Origin: Clusia tigrina
Taxonomy: Eukaryota > Arthropoda > Insecta > Diptera > Clusiidae
Reading direction: 5' to 3'
Assembly: GCA_920105625.2 (NCBI GenBank)
Contig: CAKKTE020000070.1
Span: forward strand, 248,001 to 312,000
Length of the DNA stretch: 64,000 nucleotides
Translations under genes and position numbers: made by a program
Part shown: positions 1 to 11,350 of the stretch, piece by piece
How positions within the stretch are numbered: the first letter of the stretch is position 1
Layout of the letters: each line of letters starts with the position of its first letter
The notes under the pieces: model-generated
What the model saw: the letters and a program-made list of their open reading frames with translations, nothing else
Database searches by the model: none
What the model was told of the DNA's origin: nothing

Positions 1-196
1 GGTAGCATAGCTTTGAGCGATAGCTTAAATTGACAAGAGGCTCGAGTACTGTATTGTTACAAAATTTCAAGGTTTTATGACGCTCCAGTAAAAAGTTACA
101 AGCATTTGTATGTTGCAAACTTTGATAGGTGTAGGACGTACCGTATAGAAGTTAGGGCCATTTGAAGTTTTATCAGTGTTTGATTTGGGACTCAAG
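1..196 (+). repeat. Reference monomer (first copy)
   Basis: This copy defines the phase used for all other entries. The consensus by hand count is A 58, C 26, G 47, T 65. It contains five CpG sites (in GAGCGA, CTCGAG, GACGCT, GACGTA and ACCGTA). It has no long internal tandem structure, but a short motif GTTRCAA followed by TTT recurs three times, at about monomer positions 56, 95 and 112. Neither strand carries a sequence resembling the mammalian CENP-B box. This copy carries a G (GTACTGTATTG) where most copies have T. Confidence 0.95.
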
Positions 197-946
197 GGTA
201 GCATAGCTTTGAGCGATAGCTTAAATTGACAAGAGGCTCGAGTACTTTATTGTTACAAAATTTCAAGGTTTTATGACGCTCCAGTAAAAAGTTACAAGCA
301 ATTGTATGTTGGAAACTTTGATAAGTGTAGGACGTACCGTATAGAAGTTAGGGCCATTAGAAGTTTTATCAGTGTTTGATTTGGGACTCAAGGGTAGCAT
401 AGCTTTGAGCGATAGCTGAAATTGACAAGAGGCTCGAGTACTTTATTGTTACAAAATTTCAACGTTTTATGACGCTCCAGTAAAAAGTTACAAGCATTTG
501 TATGTTGCAAACTTTGATAGGTGTAGGACGTACCGTATAGGAGTTAGGGCCTTTTGAAGTTTTATCAGTGTTTGATTTGGGACTCAAGGGTAGCATTGCT
601 TGAGCGATAGCTTAAATTGGCAAGAGGCTCGAGTACTGTATTGTTACAAAATTTCAAGGTTTTATGACGCTTCAGTAAAAAGTTACAAGCATTTGTATGT
701 TGCAAACTTTGATGGGCGTAGGACGTACCGTATAGAAGTTAGGGCCATTTGAAGTTTTATCAGTGTTTGATTTGGGACTCAAGGGTAGCATAGCTTTGAG
801 CGATAGCTTAAATTGACAAGAGGCTCGAGTACTTTATTGTTACAAAATTTCAAGGTTTTATGACGCTCCAGTAAAAAGTTACAAGCATTTGTATGTTGGA
901 AACTTTGATAAGTGTAGGACGTACCGTATAGAAGTTAGGGCCATTA

Positions 947-1910
947 GAAGTTTTATCAGTGTTTGATTTGGGACTCAAGGGTAGCATAGCTTGAGCGATA
1001 GCTTAAATTGACAAGAGGCTCGAGTACTTTATTGTTACAAAATTTCAAGGTTTTATGACGCTCCAGTAAAAAGTTACAAGCATTTGTATGTTGCAAACTT
1101 TGATATGTGTAGGACGTACCGTATAGAAGTAAGGCCATTTGAAGTTTTATCAGTGTTTGATTTGGGACTCAAGGGTAGCATAGCTTTGAGCGATAGCTTA
1201 AATTGACAAGAGGCTCGAGTACTTTATTGTTACAAAATTTCAAAGTTTTATGACGCTCCAGTAAAAAGTTACAAGCATTTGTATGTTGCAAACTTTGATA
1301 GGTGTAGGACGTACCGTATAGAAGTAAGGCCATTTGAAGTTTTATCAGTGTTTGATTTGGGACTCAAGGGTAGCATAGCTTTGAGCGATAGCTTAAATTG
1401 ACAAGAAGCTCGTGTACCTTATTGTTACAAAATTTCAAGGTTTTATGACGCTCCCGTAAAAAGTTACAAGCATTTGTATGTTGCAAACTTTGATAGGTGT
1501 AGGACGTATCGTATAGGAGTTAGGGCCATTTGAAGTTTTATCAGTGTTTGATTTGGGACTCAAGGGTAGCATAGCTTGAGCGATAGCTTAAATTGACAAG
1601 AGGCTCGAGTACTTTATTGTTACAAAATTTCAAGGTTTTATGACGCTCCAGTAAAAAGTTACAAGCATTTGTATGTTGCAAACTTTGATATGTGTAGGAC
1701 GTACCGTATAGAAGTAAGGCCATTTGAAGTTTTATCAGTGTTTGATTTGGGACTCAAGGGTAGCATAGCTTTGAGCGATAGCTTAAATTGACAAGAGGCT
1801 CGAGTACTTTATTGTTACAAAATTTCAAAGTTTTATGACGCTCCAGTAAAAAGTTACAAGCATTTGTATGTTGCAAACTTTGATAGGTGTAGGACGTACC
1901 GTATAGAAGT
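947..1910 (+). repeat. Short internal duplication with three-monomer spacing
   Basis: The segment 947-1325 (about two monomers) is repeated at 1532-1910, an offset of 585 bp (three monomers minus 3 bp). Both copies carry the shortened TAGCTTGAGC start, the GATATGTGTAGG variant and the 1-bp-short GAAGTAAGGCC. The third monomer of the spacing differs between the copies: P type near 1400, ordinary type near 1990. The duplicated unit is therefore only partly preserved. It explains why identical 60-codon minus-strand open frames occur at 956 and 1541. Confidence 0.85.
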
Positions 1911-2540
1911 TAGTGCCATTTGAAGTTTTATCAGTGTTTGATTTGGGACTCAAGGGTAGCATAGCTTTGAGCGATAGCTTAAATTGACAAGAGGCTCGAG
2001 TACTTTATTGTTACAAAATTTCAAGGTTTTATGACGCTCCAGTAAAAAGTTACAAGCATTTGTATGTTGTAAACATTGATAGGTGTAGGACGTACCGTAT
2101 AGAAGTTAGGGCCTTTTGAAGTTTTATCAGTGTTTGATTTGGGACTCAAGGGTAGCATAGCTTTGAGCGATAGCTTAAATTGAAAAGAGGCTCGAGTACT
2201 TTATTGTTACAAAATTTCAAGGTTTTTGACGCTCCAGTAAAAAGTTACAAGCATTTGTATGTTGCAAACTTTGATAGGTGTAGGACGTACCGTATAGAAG
2301 TTAGGGCCATTTGAATTTTTATCAGTGTTTGATTTGGGACTCAAGGGTAGCATAGCTTTGAGCGATAGCTTAAATTGACAAGAGGCTCGAGTACTTTATT
2401 GTTACAAAATTTCAAGGTTTTATGACGCTCCAGTAAAAAGTTACAAGCATTTGTATGTTGGAAACTTTGATAAGTGTAGGACGTACCGTATAGAAGTTAG
2501 GGCCATTAGAAGTTTTATCAGTGTTTGATTTGGGACTCAA

Positions 2541-2550
2541 GGGTAGCTTT
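2541..2550 (+). other. 5-bp deletion in a monomer (TAGC slippage)
   Basis: The start of this monomer reads GGGTAGCTTTGAG instead of GGGTAGCATAGCTTTGAG, so 5 bp are missing. The lost segment lies between two TAGC direct repeats, which suggests replication slippage or micro-homology deletion. It appears in one copy only and so marks this position uniquely in the window. Confidence 0.85.
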
Positions 2551-5277
2551 GAGCGATAGCTTAAATTGACAAGAGGCTCGAGTACTTTATTGTTACAAAA
2601 TTTCAATGTTTTATGACGCTTCAGTAAAAAATTACAAGCATTTGTATGTTGCAAACTTTGATAGGCGTAGGACGTACCGTATAGAAGTTAGGGCCATTTG
2701 AAGTTTTATCAGTGTTTGATTTGGGACTCAAGGGTAGCATAGCTTTGAGCGATAGCTTAAATTGACAAGAGGCTCGAGTACTTTATTGTTACAAAAATTC
2801 AAGGTTTTATGACGCTCCAGTAAAAACTTACAAGGATTTGTATGTTGCAAACTTTGATAGGTGTAGGACGTACCGTATAGAAGTTAGGGTCATTTGAAGT
2901 TTTATCAGTGTTTGATTTGGGACTCAAGGGTTGCATAGCTTTGAGCGATAGCTTAAATTGACAAGAGGCTCGAGTACTTTATTGTTACAAAATTTCAAGT
3001 TTTTATGACGCTCCAGTAAAAAGTTACAAGCATTTGTATTTTGCAAACTTTGATAGGTGTAGGATGTACCGTATAGAAGTTAGGGCCATTTGAAGTTTTA
3101 TCAGTGTTTGATTTGGGACTCAAGTGTAGCATAACTTTGAGCGATAGCTTAAATTGACAAGAAGCTCGAGTACCTTATTGTTACAAAATTTCAAGTTTTT
3201 ATGATGCTCCCGTAAAAAGTTAGAAGCATTTGTATGGTGCAAACTTTGATATGTGTAGGACGTATCGTATAGGAGTTAGGGCCATTTGAAGTTTTATCAG
3301 TGTTTGATTTGGGACTCAAGGGTAGCATTGCTTGAGCGATAGCTTAAATTGACAAGAGGCTCGAGTACTGTATTGTTACAAAATTTCAAGGTTTTATGAC
3401 GCTCCAGTAAAAAGTTACAAGCATTTGTATGTTGCAAACTTTGATAGGTGTAGGACGTACCGTATAAAAGTTAGGGCCTTTTGAAGTTTTATCAGTGTTT
3501 GATTTGGGACTCAAGGATAGCATAGCTTTGAGCGATAGCTTAAATTGACAAGAGGCTCGAGTACTTTATTGTTACAAAATTTCAACGTTTTATGACGCTC
3601 CAGTAAAAAGTTACAAGCATTTGTATGTTGCAAACTTTGATAGGTGTAGGACGTACCGTATAGGAGTTAGGACCATTTGAAGTTTTATCAATGTTTGATT
3701 TGGGACTCAAGGGTAGCATAGCTTTGAGCGATAGCTTAAATTGACAAGAAGCTCGTGTACCTTATTGTTACAAAAATTCAAGGTTTTATGACGCTCCAGT
3801 AAAAAGTTACAAGCATTTGTATGTTGCAAACTTTGATAGGTGTAGGACGTACCGTATAGAAGTTAGGGCCATTTGAAGTTTTATCAGTGTTTGATTTGGG
3901 ACTCAAGGGTAGCATAGCTTTGAGCGATAGCTTAAATTGACAAGAAGCTCGTGTACCTTATTGTTACAAAAATTCAAGGTTTTATGACGCTCCCGTAAAA
4001 AGTTACAAGCACATGTATGTTGCAAACTTTGATAGGTGTAGGACGTATAGTATAGGAGTTAGGGCCATTTGAAGTCTTATCAGTGTTTGATTTGGGACTC
4101 AAGGGTAGCATAGCTTGAGCGATAGCTTAAATTGACAAGAGGCTCGAGTACTTTATTGTTACAAAATTTCAAGGTTTTATGACGCCCCAGTAAAAAGTTA
4201 GAAGCATTTGTATGTTGCAAACTTTGATATGTGTAGGACGTACCGTATAGAAGTAAGGGCCATTTGAAGTTTTATCAGTGTTTGAATTTTGACTCAAGGG
4301 TAGCATAGCTTTGAGCGATAGCTTAAATTGGCAAGAGGCTCGAGTACTTTATTGTTACAAAATTTCAAGGTTTTATGACGCTCCAGTAAAAAGTTACAAG
4401 CATTTGTATGTTGCAAACTTTGATAGGTGTAGGACGTACCGTATAAAAGTTAGGGCCATTTGAAGTTTTATCAGTGTTTGATTTGGAACTCAAGGGTAGC
4501 ATAGCTTTGAGCGATAGTTTAAATTGACAAGAGGCTCAAGTACTTTATTGTTACAAAATTTCAAGATTTTATGACGCTCCAGTAAAAAGTTACAAGCATT
4601 TGTATGTTGCAAACTGTGATAGGTGTAGGACGTACCGTATAGAAGTCAGGGCCATTTGAAGTTTTATGAGTGTTTGATTTGGGACTCAAGGGTAGCATAG
4701 CTTTGAACGATAGCTTAAATTGACAAGAGGCTCGAGTACTTTATTGTTACAAAATTTCAACGTTTTATGACGCTCCAGTAAAAAGTTACAAGCATTTGTA
4801 TGTTGCAAACTTTGATAGGTGTAGGACGTACCGTATAGGAGTTAGGACCATTTGAAGTTTTATCAATCTTTGATTTGGGACTCAAGGGTAGCATTGCTTG
4901 AGCGATAGCTTAAATTGACAAGAGGCTCGAGTACTGTATTGTTACAAAATTTCAAGGTTTTATGACGCTCCAGTAAAAAGTTACAAGCATTTGTATGTTG
5001 CAAACTTTGATAGGTGTAGGACGTACCGTATAGAAGTTAGGGCGTTTTGAAGTTTTATGAGTGTTTGATTTGGGACTCAAGGGTAGCATAGCTTTGAGCG
5101 ATAGCTTAAATTGACAAGAGGCTCGAGTACTTTATTGTTACAAAATTTCAAGGTTTTATGACGCTCCAGTAAAAAGTTACAAGCATTTGTATGTTGCAAA
5201 CTTTGATAGGTGTAGGACGTACCGTATAGAAGTTAGGGCCATTTGAAGTTTTATCAGTGTTTGATTTGGGACTCAAG

Positions 5278-7628
5278 CGTAGCATAGCTTTGAGCGATAG
5301 CTTAAATTGACAAGAAGCTCGTGTACCTTATTGTTACAAAATTTCAAGGTTTTATGACGCTCCCGTAAAAAGTTACAAGCACATGTATGTTGCAAACTTT
5401 GATAGGTGTAGGACGTATCGTATAGGAGTTAGGGCCTTTTGAAGTTTTATCAGTGTTTGATTTGGGACTCAAGGGTAGCATAGCTTTGAGCGATAGCTTA
5501 AATTGACAAGAGGCTCGAGTACTTTATTGTTACAAAATTTCAACGTTTTATGACGCTCCAGTAAAAAGTTACAAGCATTTGTATGTTGCAAACTTTGATA
5601 GGCGTAGGACGTACAGTATAGAAGTTAGGGCCATTTGAAGTTTTAGCAGTGTTTGATTTGGGACTCAAGGGTAGCATAGCTTTGAGCGATAGCTTAAATT
5701 GACAAGAGGCTCGAGTACTTTATTGTTACAAAATTTCAAGGTTTTATGACGCTCCAGTAAAAAGTTACAAGCATTTGTATGTTGGAAACTTTGATAAGTG
5801 TAGTACGTACCGTATAGAAGTTAGGGCCATTTGAAGTTTTATCAGTGTTTGATTTGGGACTCAAGGGTAGCATAGCTTTGAACGATAGCTTAAATTGACA
5901 AGAGGCTCGAGTACTTTATTGTTACACAATTTCAAGGTTTTATGACGCTTCAGTAAAAAGTTACAAGCATTTGTATGTTGAAAACTTTAATAGGCGTAGG
6001 ACGTACCGTATAGAAGTTAGGGCCATTTGAAGTTTTATCAGTGTTTGATTTGGGACTCAAGAGTAGCACAGCTTTGAGCGATAGCTTAAATTGACAAGAG
6101 GCTCCAGTACTTTATTGTTACAAAATTTCAAGGTTTTATGACGCTCCAGTAAAAAGTTACAAGCATTTGTATGTTGGAAACTTTGATAAGTGTAGGACGT
6201 ACCGTATAGAAGTTAGGGCCATTATAAGTTTTATCAGTGTTTGATTTGGGACTCAAGGGTAGCATAGTTTTGAGCGATAGATTAAATTGACAAGAGGCTC
6301 GAGTACTTTATTGTTACAAAATTTCAATGTTTTATGACGCTTCAGTAAAAAGTTACAAGCATTTGTATGTTGCAAACTTTGATAGGCGTAGGACGTACCG
6401 TATAGAAGTTAGGGCCATTTGAAGTTTTATCAGTGTTTGATTTGGGACTCAAGGGTAGCATAGCTGTGAGCAATAGCTTAAATTGACAAGAGGCTCGAGT
6501 ACTTTATTGTTACAAAAATTCAAGGTTTTATGACGCTGCAGTAAAAACTTACAAGCATTTGTATGTTGCAAACTTTGATAGGTGTAAGACGTACCGTATA
6601 GAAGTAAGGGTCATTTGAAGTTTTATCAGTGTTTGATTTGGGACTCAAGGGTTGCATAGCTTTGAGCGATAGCTTAAATTGACAAGAGGCTCGAGTACTT
6701 TATTGTTACAAAATTTCAAGGTTTTATGACGCTCCAGTAAAAAGTTACAAGCATTTGTATGTTGCAAACTTCGATATGTGTAGGACGTACCGTATAGAAG
6801 TTAGGGCCATTTGAAGTTTTATCAGTGTTTGATTTGGGACTCAAGCGTAGCATAGCTTTGAGCGATATCTTAAATTGACAAGAGGCTCGAGTACTGTATT
6901 GTTACAAAATTTCAAGGTTTTATGACGCTCCAGTAAAAAGTTACAAGCATTTGTATGTTGCAAACTTTGATAGGTGTAGGACGTACCGTATAGAAGTTAG
7001 GGCGTTTTGAAGTTTTATGAGTGTTTGATTTGGGACTCAAGGGTAGCATAGCTTTGAGCGATAGCTTAAATTGACAAGAGGCTCGAGTACTTTATTGTTA
7101 CAAAATTTCAACGTTTTATGACGCTCCAGTAAAAAGTTACAAGCATTTGTATGTTGCAAACTTTGATAGGTGTAGGACATACCGTATAGAAGTTAGGGCC
7201 ATTTGAAGTTTTAATAGTGTTTGATTTGGGACTCAAGGGTAGCATAGCTTTGAGCGATAGCTTAAATTGACAAGAAGCTCGTGTACCTTATTGTTACAAT
7301 ATTTCAAGGTTTTATGACGCTCCCGTAAAAAGTTACAAGCACATGTATGTTGCAAACTTTGATAGGTGTAGGACGTATCGTATAGGAGTTAGGGCCATTT
7401 GAAGTCTTATCAGTGTTTGATTTGGGACTCAAGGGTAGCATAGCTTGAGCGATAGCTTAAATTGACAAGAGGCTCGAGTACTTTATTGTTACAAAATTTC
7501 AAGGTTTTATGACGCTCCAGTAAAAAGTTAGAAGCATTTGTATGTTGCAAACTTTGATATGTGTAGGACGTACCGTATAGAAGTAAGGGCCATTTGAAGT
7601 TTTATCGGTGTTTGAATTTTGACTCAAG
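5278..7628 (+). repeat. 12-monomer higher-order unit, full-length copy
   Basis: This 2351-bp stretch is the fullest version of a unit seen four times up to 13506. Its monomers carry, in order: a P-type start fused to a GGCCTTTT end; CAACG with ACAGTATA; GTAGTAC; CACAATTTC with CTTCAG; GAGTAGCACAG with CCATTATAAG; a further CTTCAG copy; CTGTGAGCAATAG; GTTGCATAG with CTTCGATATG; GATATCTT with GGCGTTTT; CAACG; P; Q. The three units that follow are shortened or altered versions of this order. Confidence 0.85.
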
Positions 7629-9587
7629 GGTAGCATAGCTTTCAGCGATAGCTTAAATTGGCAAGAGGCTCGAGTACTTTATTGTTACAAAATTTCAAGG
7701 TTTTATGACGCTCCAGTAAAAAGTTACAAGCATTTGTATGTTGCAAACTTTGATAGGTGTAGGACGTACCGTATAGAAGTTAGGGCCTTTTGAAGTTTTA
7801 TCAGTGTTTGATTTGGGACTCAAGGGTAGCATAGCTTTGAGCGATAGCTTAAATTGACAAGAGGCTCGAGTACTTTATTGTTACAAAATGTCAACGTTTT
7901 ATGACGCTCCAGTAAAAAGTTACAAGCATTTGTATGTTGCAAACTTTGATAGGTGTAGGACGTACAGTATAGAAGTTAGGGCCATTTGAAGTTTTATCAG
8001 TGTTTGATTTGGGACTCAAGGGTAGCATAGCTTTGAGCGATAGCTTAAATTGACAAGAGGCTCGAGTACTTTATTGTTACAAAATTTCAAGGTTTTATGA
8101 CGCTCCAGTAAAAAGTTACAAGCATTTGTATGTTGGAAACTTTGATAAGTGTAGTACGTACCGTATAGAAGTTAGGGCCATTTGAAGTTTTATCAGTGTT
8201 TGATTTGGGACTCAAGGGTAGCATAGCTTTGAGCGATAGCTTAAATTGACAAGAGGCTCGAGTACTTTATTGTTACAAAATTTCAAGGTTTTATGACGCT
8301 CCAGTAAAAAGTTACAAGCATTTGTATGTTGGAAACTTTCATAAGTGTAGGACGTACCGTATAGAAATTAGGGCCATTATAAGTTTTATCAGTGTTTGAT
8401 TTGGGACTCAAGGGTAGCATAGCTTTGAGCGATAGCTTAAATTGACAAGAGGCTCGAGTACTTTATTGTTACAAAAATTCAAGGTTTTATGACGCTCCAG
8501 TAAAAACTTACAAGCATTTGTATGTTGCAAACTTTGATAGGTGTAAGACGTACCGTATAGAAGTAAGGGTCATTTGAAGTTTTATCAGTGTTTGATTTGG
8601 GACTCAAGGGTTGCATAGCTTTGAGCGATAGCTTAAATTGACAAGAGGCTCGAGTACTTTATTGTTACAAAATTTCAAGGTTTTATGACGCTCCAGTAAA
8701 AAGTTACAAGCATTTGTATGTTGCAGACTTCGATATGTGTAGGACGTACCGTATAGAAGTTAGGGCCATTTGAAGTTTTATCAGTGTTTGATTTGGGACT
8801 CAAGCGTAGCATAGCTTTGAGCGATATCTTAAATTGACAAGAGGCTCGAGTACTGTATTGTTACAAAATTTCAAGGTTTTATGACGCTCCAGTCAAAAGT
8901 TACAAGCATTTGTATGTTGCAAACTTTGATAGGTGTAGGACGTACCGTATAGAAGTTAGGGCGTTTTGAAGTTTTATGAGTGTTTGATTTGGGACTCAAG
9001 GGTAGCATAGCTTTGAGCGATAGCTTAAATTGACAAGAGGCTCGAGTACTTTATTGTTACAAAATTTCAACGTTTTATGACGCTCCAGTAAAAAGTTACA
9101 AGCATTTGTATGTTGCAAACTTTGATAGGTGTAGGACGTACCGTATAGAAGTTAGGGCGTTTTGAAGTTTTATGAGTGTTTGATTTGGGACTCAAGGGTA
9201 GCATAGCTTTGAGCGATAGCTTAAATTGACAAGAGGCTCGAGTACTTTATTGTTACAAAATTTCAAGGTTTTATGACGCTCCCGTAAAAAGTTACAAGCA
9301 CATGTATGTTGCAAACTTTGATCGGTGTAGGACGTATCGTATAGGAGTTAGGGCCATTTGAAGTCTTATCAGTGTTTGATTTGGGACTCAAGAGTAGCAT
9401 AGCTTGAGCGATAGCTTCAATTGACAAGAGGCTCGAGTACTTTATTGTTACAAAATTTCAAGGTTTTATGACGCTCCAGTAAAAAGTTAGAAGCATATGT
9501 ATGTTGCAAACTTTGATATGTGTAGGACGTACCGTATAGAAGTAAGGGCCATTTGAAGTTTTATCAGTGTTTGAATTTTGACTCAAG
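7629..9587 (+). repeat. Higher-order unit shortened to 10 monomers
   Basis: A 1959-bp version of the 12-monomer unit. The CACAATTTC/CTTCAG monomer is missing after the GTAGTAC monomer. A further monomer is lost by fusion, because the copy at 8413 begins like one type and ends like the next (ACAAAAATTC, GTAAGACG). The P monomer at about 9198 is also a hybrid: its start reads GGCTCGAGTAC (ordinary) but it continues with GCTCCCGTAAAAAG and CACATG (P type). The unit is bracketed by TTTGAATTTTGACTC junctions at 7611 and 9570. Confidence 0.82.
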
Positions 9588-10959
9588 GGTAGCATAGCTT
9601 TGAGCGATAGCTTAAATTGGCAAGAGGCTCGAGTACTTTATTGTTACAAAATTTCAAGGTTTTATGACGCTCCAGTAAAAAGTTACAAGCATTTGTATGT
9701 TGCAAACTTTGATAGGTGTAGGACGTACCGTATAGAAGTTAGGGCCTTTTCAAGTTTTATCAGTATTTGATTTGGGACTCAAGGGTAGCATAGCTTTGAG
9801 CGATAGCTTAAATTGACAAGAGGCTCGAGTACTTTATTGTTACAAAATTTCAAGGTTTTTTGACGCTCCAGTAAAAAGTTATAAGCATTTGTATGTTGGA
9901 AACTTTGATAAGTGTAGTACGTACCGTATAGAAGTTAGGGCCATTTGAAGTTTTATCAGTGTTTGATTTGGGACTCAAGGGTAGCATAGCTTTGAGCGAT
10001 AGCTTAAATTGACAAGAGGCTCGAGTACTTTATTGTTACACAATTTCAAGGTTTTATGACGCTTCAGTAAAAAGTTACAAGCATTTGTATGTTGCAAACT
10101 TTGATAGGCGTAGGACGTACCGTATAGAAGTTAGGGCCATTTGAAGTTTTATCAGTGTTTGATTTGGGACTCAAGAGTAGCACGGCTTTGAGCGATAGCT
10201 TAAATTGACAAGAGGCTCGAGTACTTTATTGTTACAAAATTTCAAGGTTTTATGACGCTCCAGTAAAAAGTTACAAGCATTTGTATGTTGGAAACTTTGA
10301 TAAGTGTAGGACGTACCGTATAGAAGTTAGGGCCATTATAAGTTTTATCAGTGTTTGATTTGGGACTCAAGGGTAGCATAGCTTTGAGCGATAGCTTAAA
10401 TTGACAAGAGGCTCGAGTACTTTATTGTTACAAAATTTCAATGTTTTATGACGCTTCAGTAAAAAGTTACAAGCATTTGTATGTTGCAAACTTTGATAGG
10501 CGTAGGACGTACCGTATAGAACTTAGGGCCATTTGAAGTTTTATCAGTGTTTGATTTGGGACTCAAGGGTAGCATAGCTGTGAGCAATAGCTTAAATTGA
10601 CAAGAGGCTCGAGTACTTTATTGTTACAAAAATTCAAGGTTTTATGACGCTCCAGTAAAAAGTTACATTCATTTGTATGTTGCAAACTTTGATAGGTGTA
10701 AGACGTACCGTATAGAAGTAAGGGTCATTTGAAGTTTTATCAGTGTTTGATTTGGGACTCAAGGGTAGCATAGCTTTGAGCGATAGCTTAAATTGACAAG
10801 AGGCTCGAGTACTTTATTGTTACAAAATTTCAACGTTTTATGACGCTCCAGTAAAAAGTTACAAGCATTTGTATGTTGCAAACTTTGATAGGTGTAGGAC
10901 GTACCGTATAGAAGTTAGGGCCATTTGAAGTTTTATCAGTGTTTGATTTGGGACTCAAG

Positions 10960-11155
10960 GGTAGCATAGCTTTGAGCGATAGCTTAAATTGACAAGAAGC
11001 TCGTGTACCTTATTGTTACAAAATTTCAAGGTTTTATGACGCTCCCGTAAAAAGTTACAAGCACATGTATGTTGCAAACTTTGATAGGTGTAGGACGTAT
11101 CGTATAGGAGTTAGGGCCATTTGAAGTCTTATCAGTGTTTGATTTGGGACTCAAG
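10960..11155 (+). repeat. P-type monomer (example)
   Basis: A representative of a distinctive monomer type. It has AAGCTCGTGTACC in place of AGGCTCGAGTACT (destroying the XhoI site), GCTCCCGTAAAAAG instead of GCTCCAGTAAAAAG, CACATG or CATATG instead of CATTTG, and TATCGTATAGGAG instead of ACCGTATAGAAG. Full or partial P monomers recur across the window, for example near 1407, 7277, 13349, 19811, 21572, 24901, 32735, 36651, 40961, 54277, 58587 and 63280. They are usually followed directly by a Q monomer. Confidence 0.88.
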
Positions 11156-11350
11156 GGTAGCATAGCTTGAGCGATAGCTTAAATTGCCAAGAGGCTCGAG
11201 TACTTTATTGTTACAAAATTTCAAGGTTTTATGACGCTCCAGTAAAAAGTTAGAAGCATTTGTATGTTGCAAACTTTGATATGTGTAGGACGTACCGTAT
11301 AGAAGCAACGGCCATTTGAAGTTTTATCAGTGTTTGAATTTTGACTCAAG
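11156..11350 (+). repeat. Q-type monomer, 195 bp (example)
   Basis: A representative of the shortened monomer type that normally follows a P monomer. One T is missing near its start (CATAGCTTGAGCG), making it 195 bp. It usually has GTTAGAAGC in place of GTTACAAGC and GATATGTGTAGG in place of GATAGGTGTAGG. The single-base loss accounts for much of the shortfall of higher-order units from exact multiples of 196. Confidence 0.88.

Larger units (their letters stand above)
1..5277 (+). repeat. Irregular monomer stretch at the left end
   Basis: About 27 satellite monomers without one dominant higher-order unit. Types recognised from the rest of the array are mixed here: GGAAAC-type copies with CCATTAGAAG at about 346, 945 and 2506; GCATTGCTTGAG copies at about 594, 3327 and 4894; and P-type copies (AAGCTCGTG) near 1407, 3748, 3945 and 5307. 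A copy with a TTTGAATTTTGAC junction at 4281 foreshadows the units starting at 7629, 9588 and 11351. No gene or unique sequence was seen. Confidence 0.85.
9588..11350 (+). repeat. Higher-order unit shortened to 9 monomers
   Basis: A 1763-bp version of the unit. The CAACG/ACAGTATA monomer and the GTTGCATAG and GATATCTT monomers are missing. The monomer types kept, in order, are GGCAAG/GGCCTTTT, GTAGTAC, ACACAATTTC, GAGTAGCACGG, CTTCAG, CTGTGAGCAATAG, CAACG, P and Q. The missing monomers differ from those lost in the preceding unit, so the two losses were independent. Confidence 0.82.

Noticed and set aside
956..2654. Minus-strand open frames of 60-80 codons at the left end
   Set aside because: They lie within about one monomer, recur wherever the same variants recur, and end after a monomer because 196 is not divisible by 3. 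There is no recognisable domain and no sign of coding constraint.
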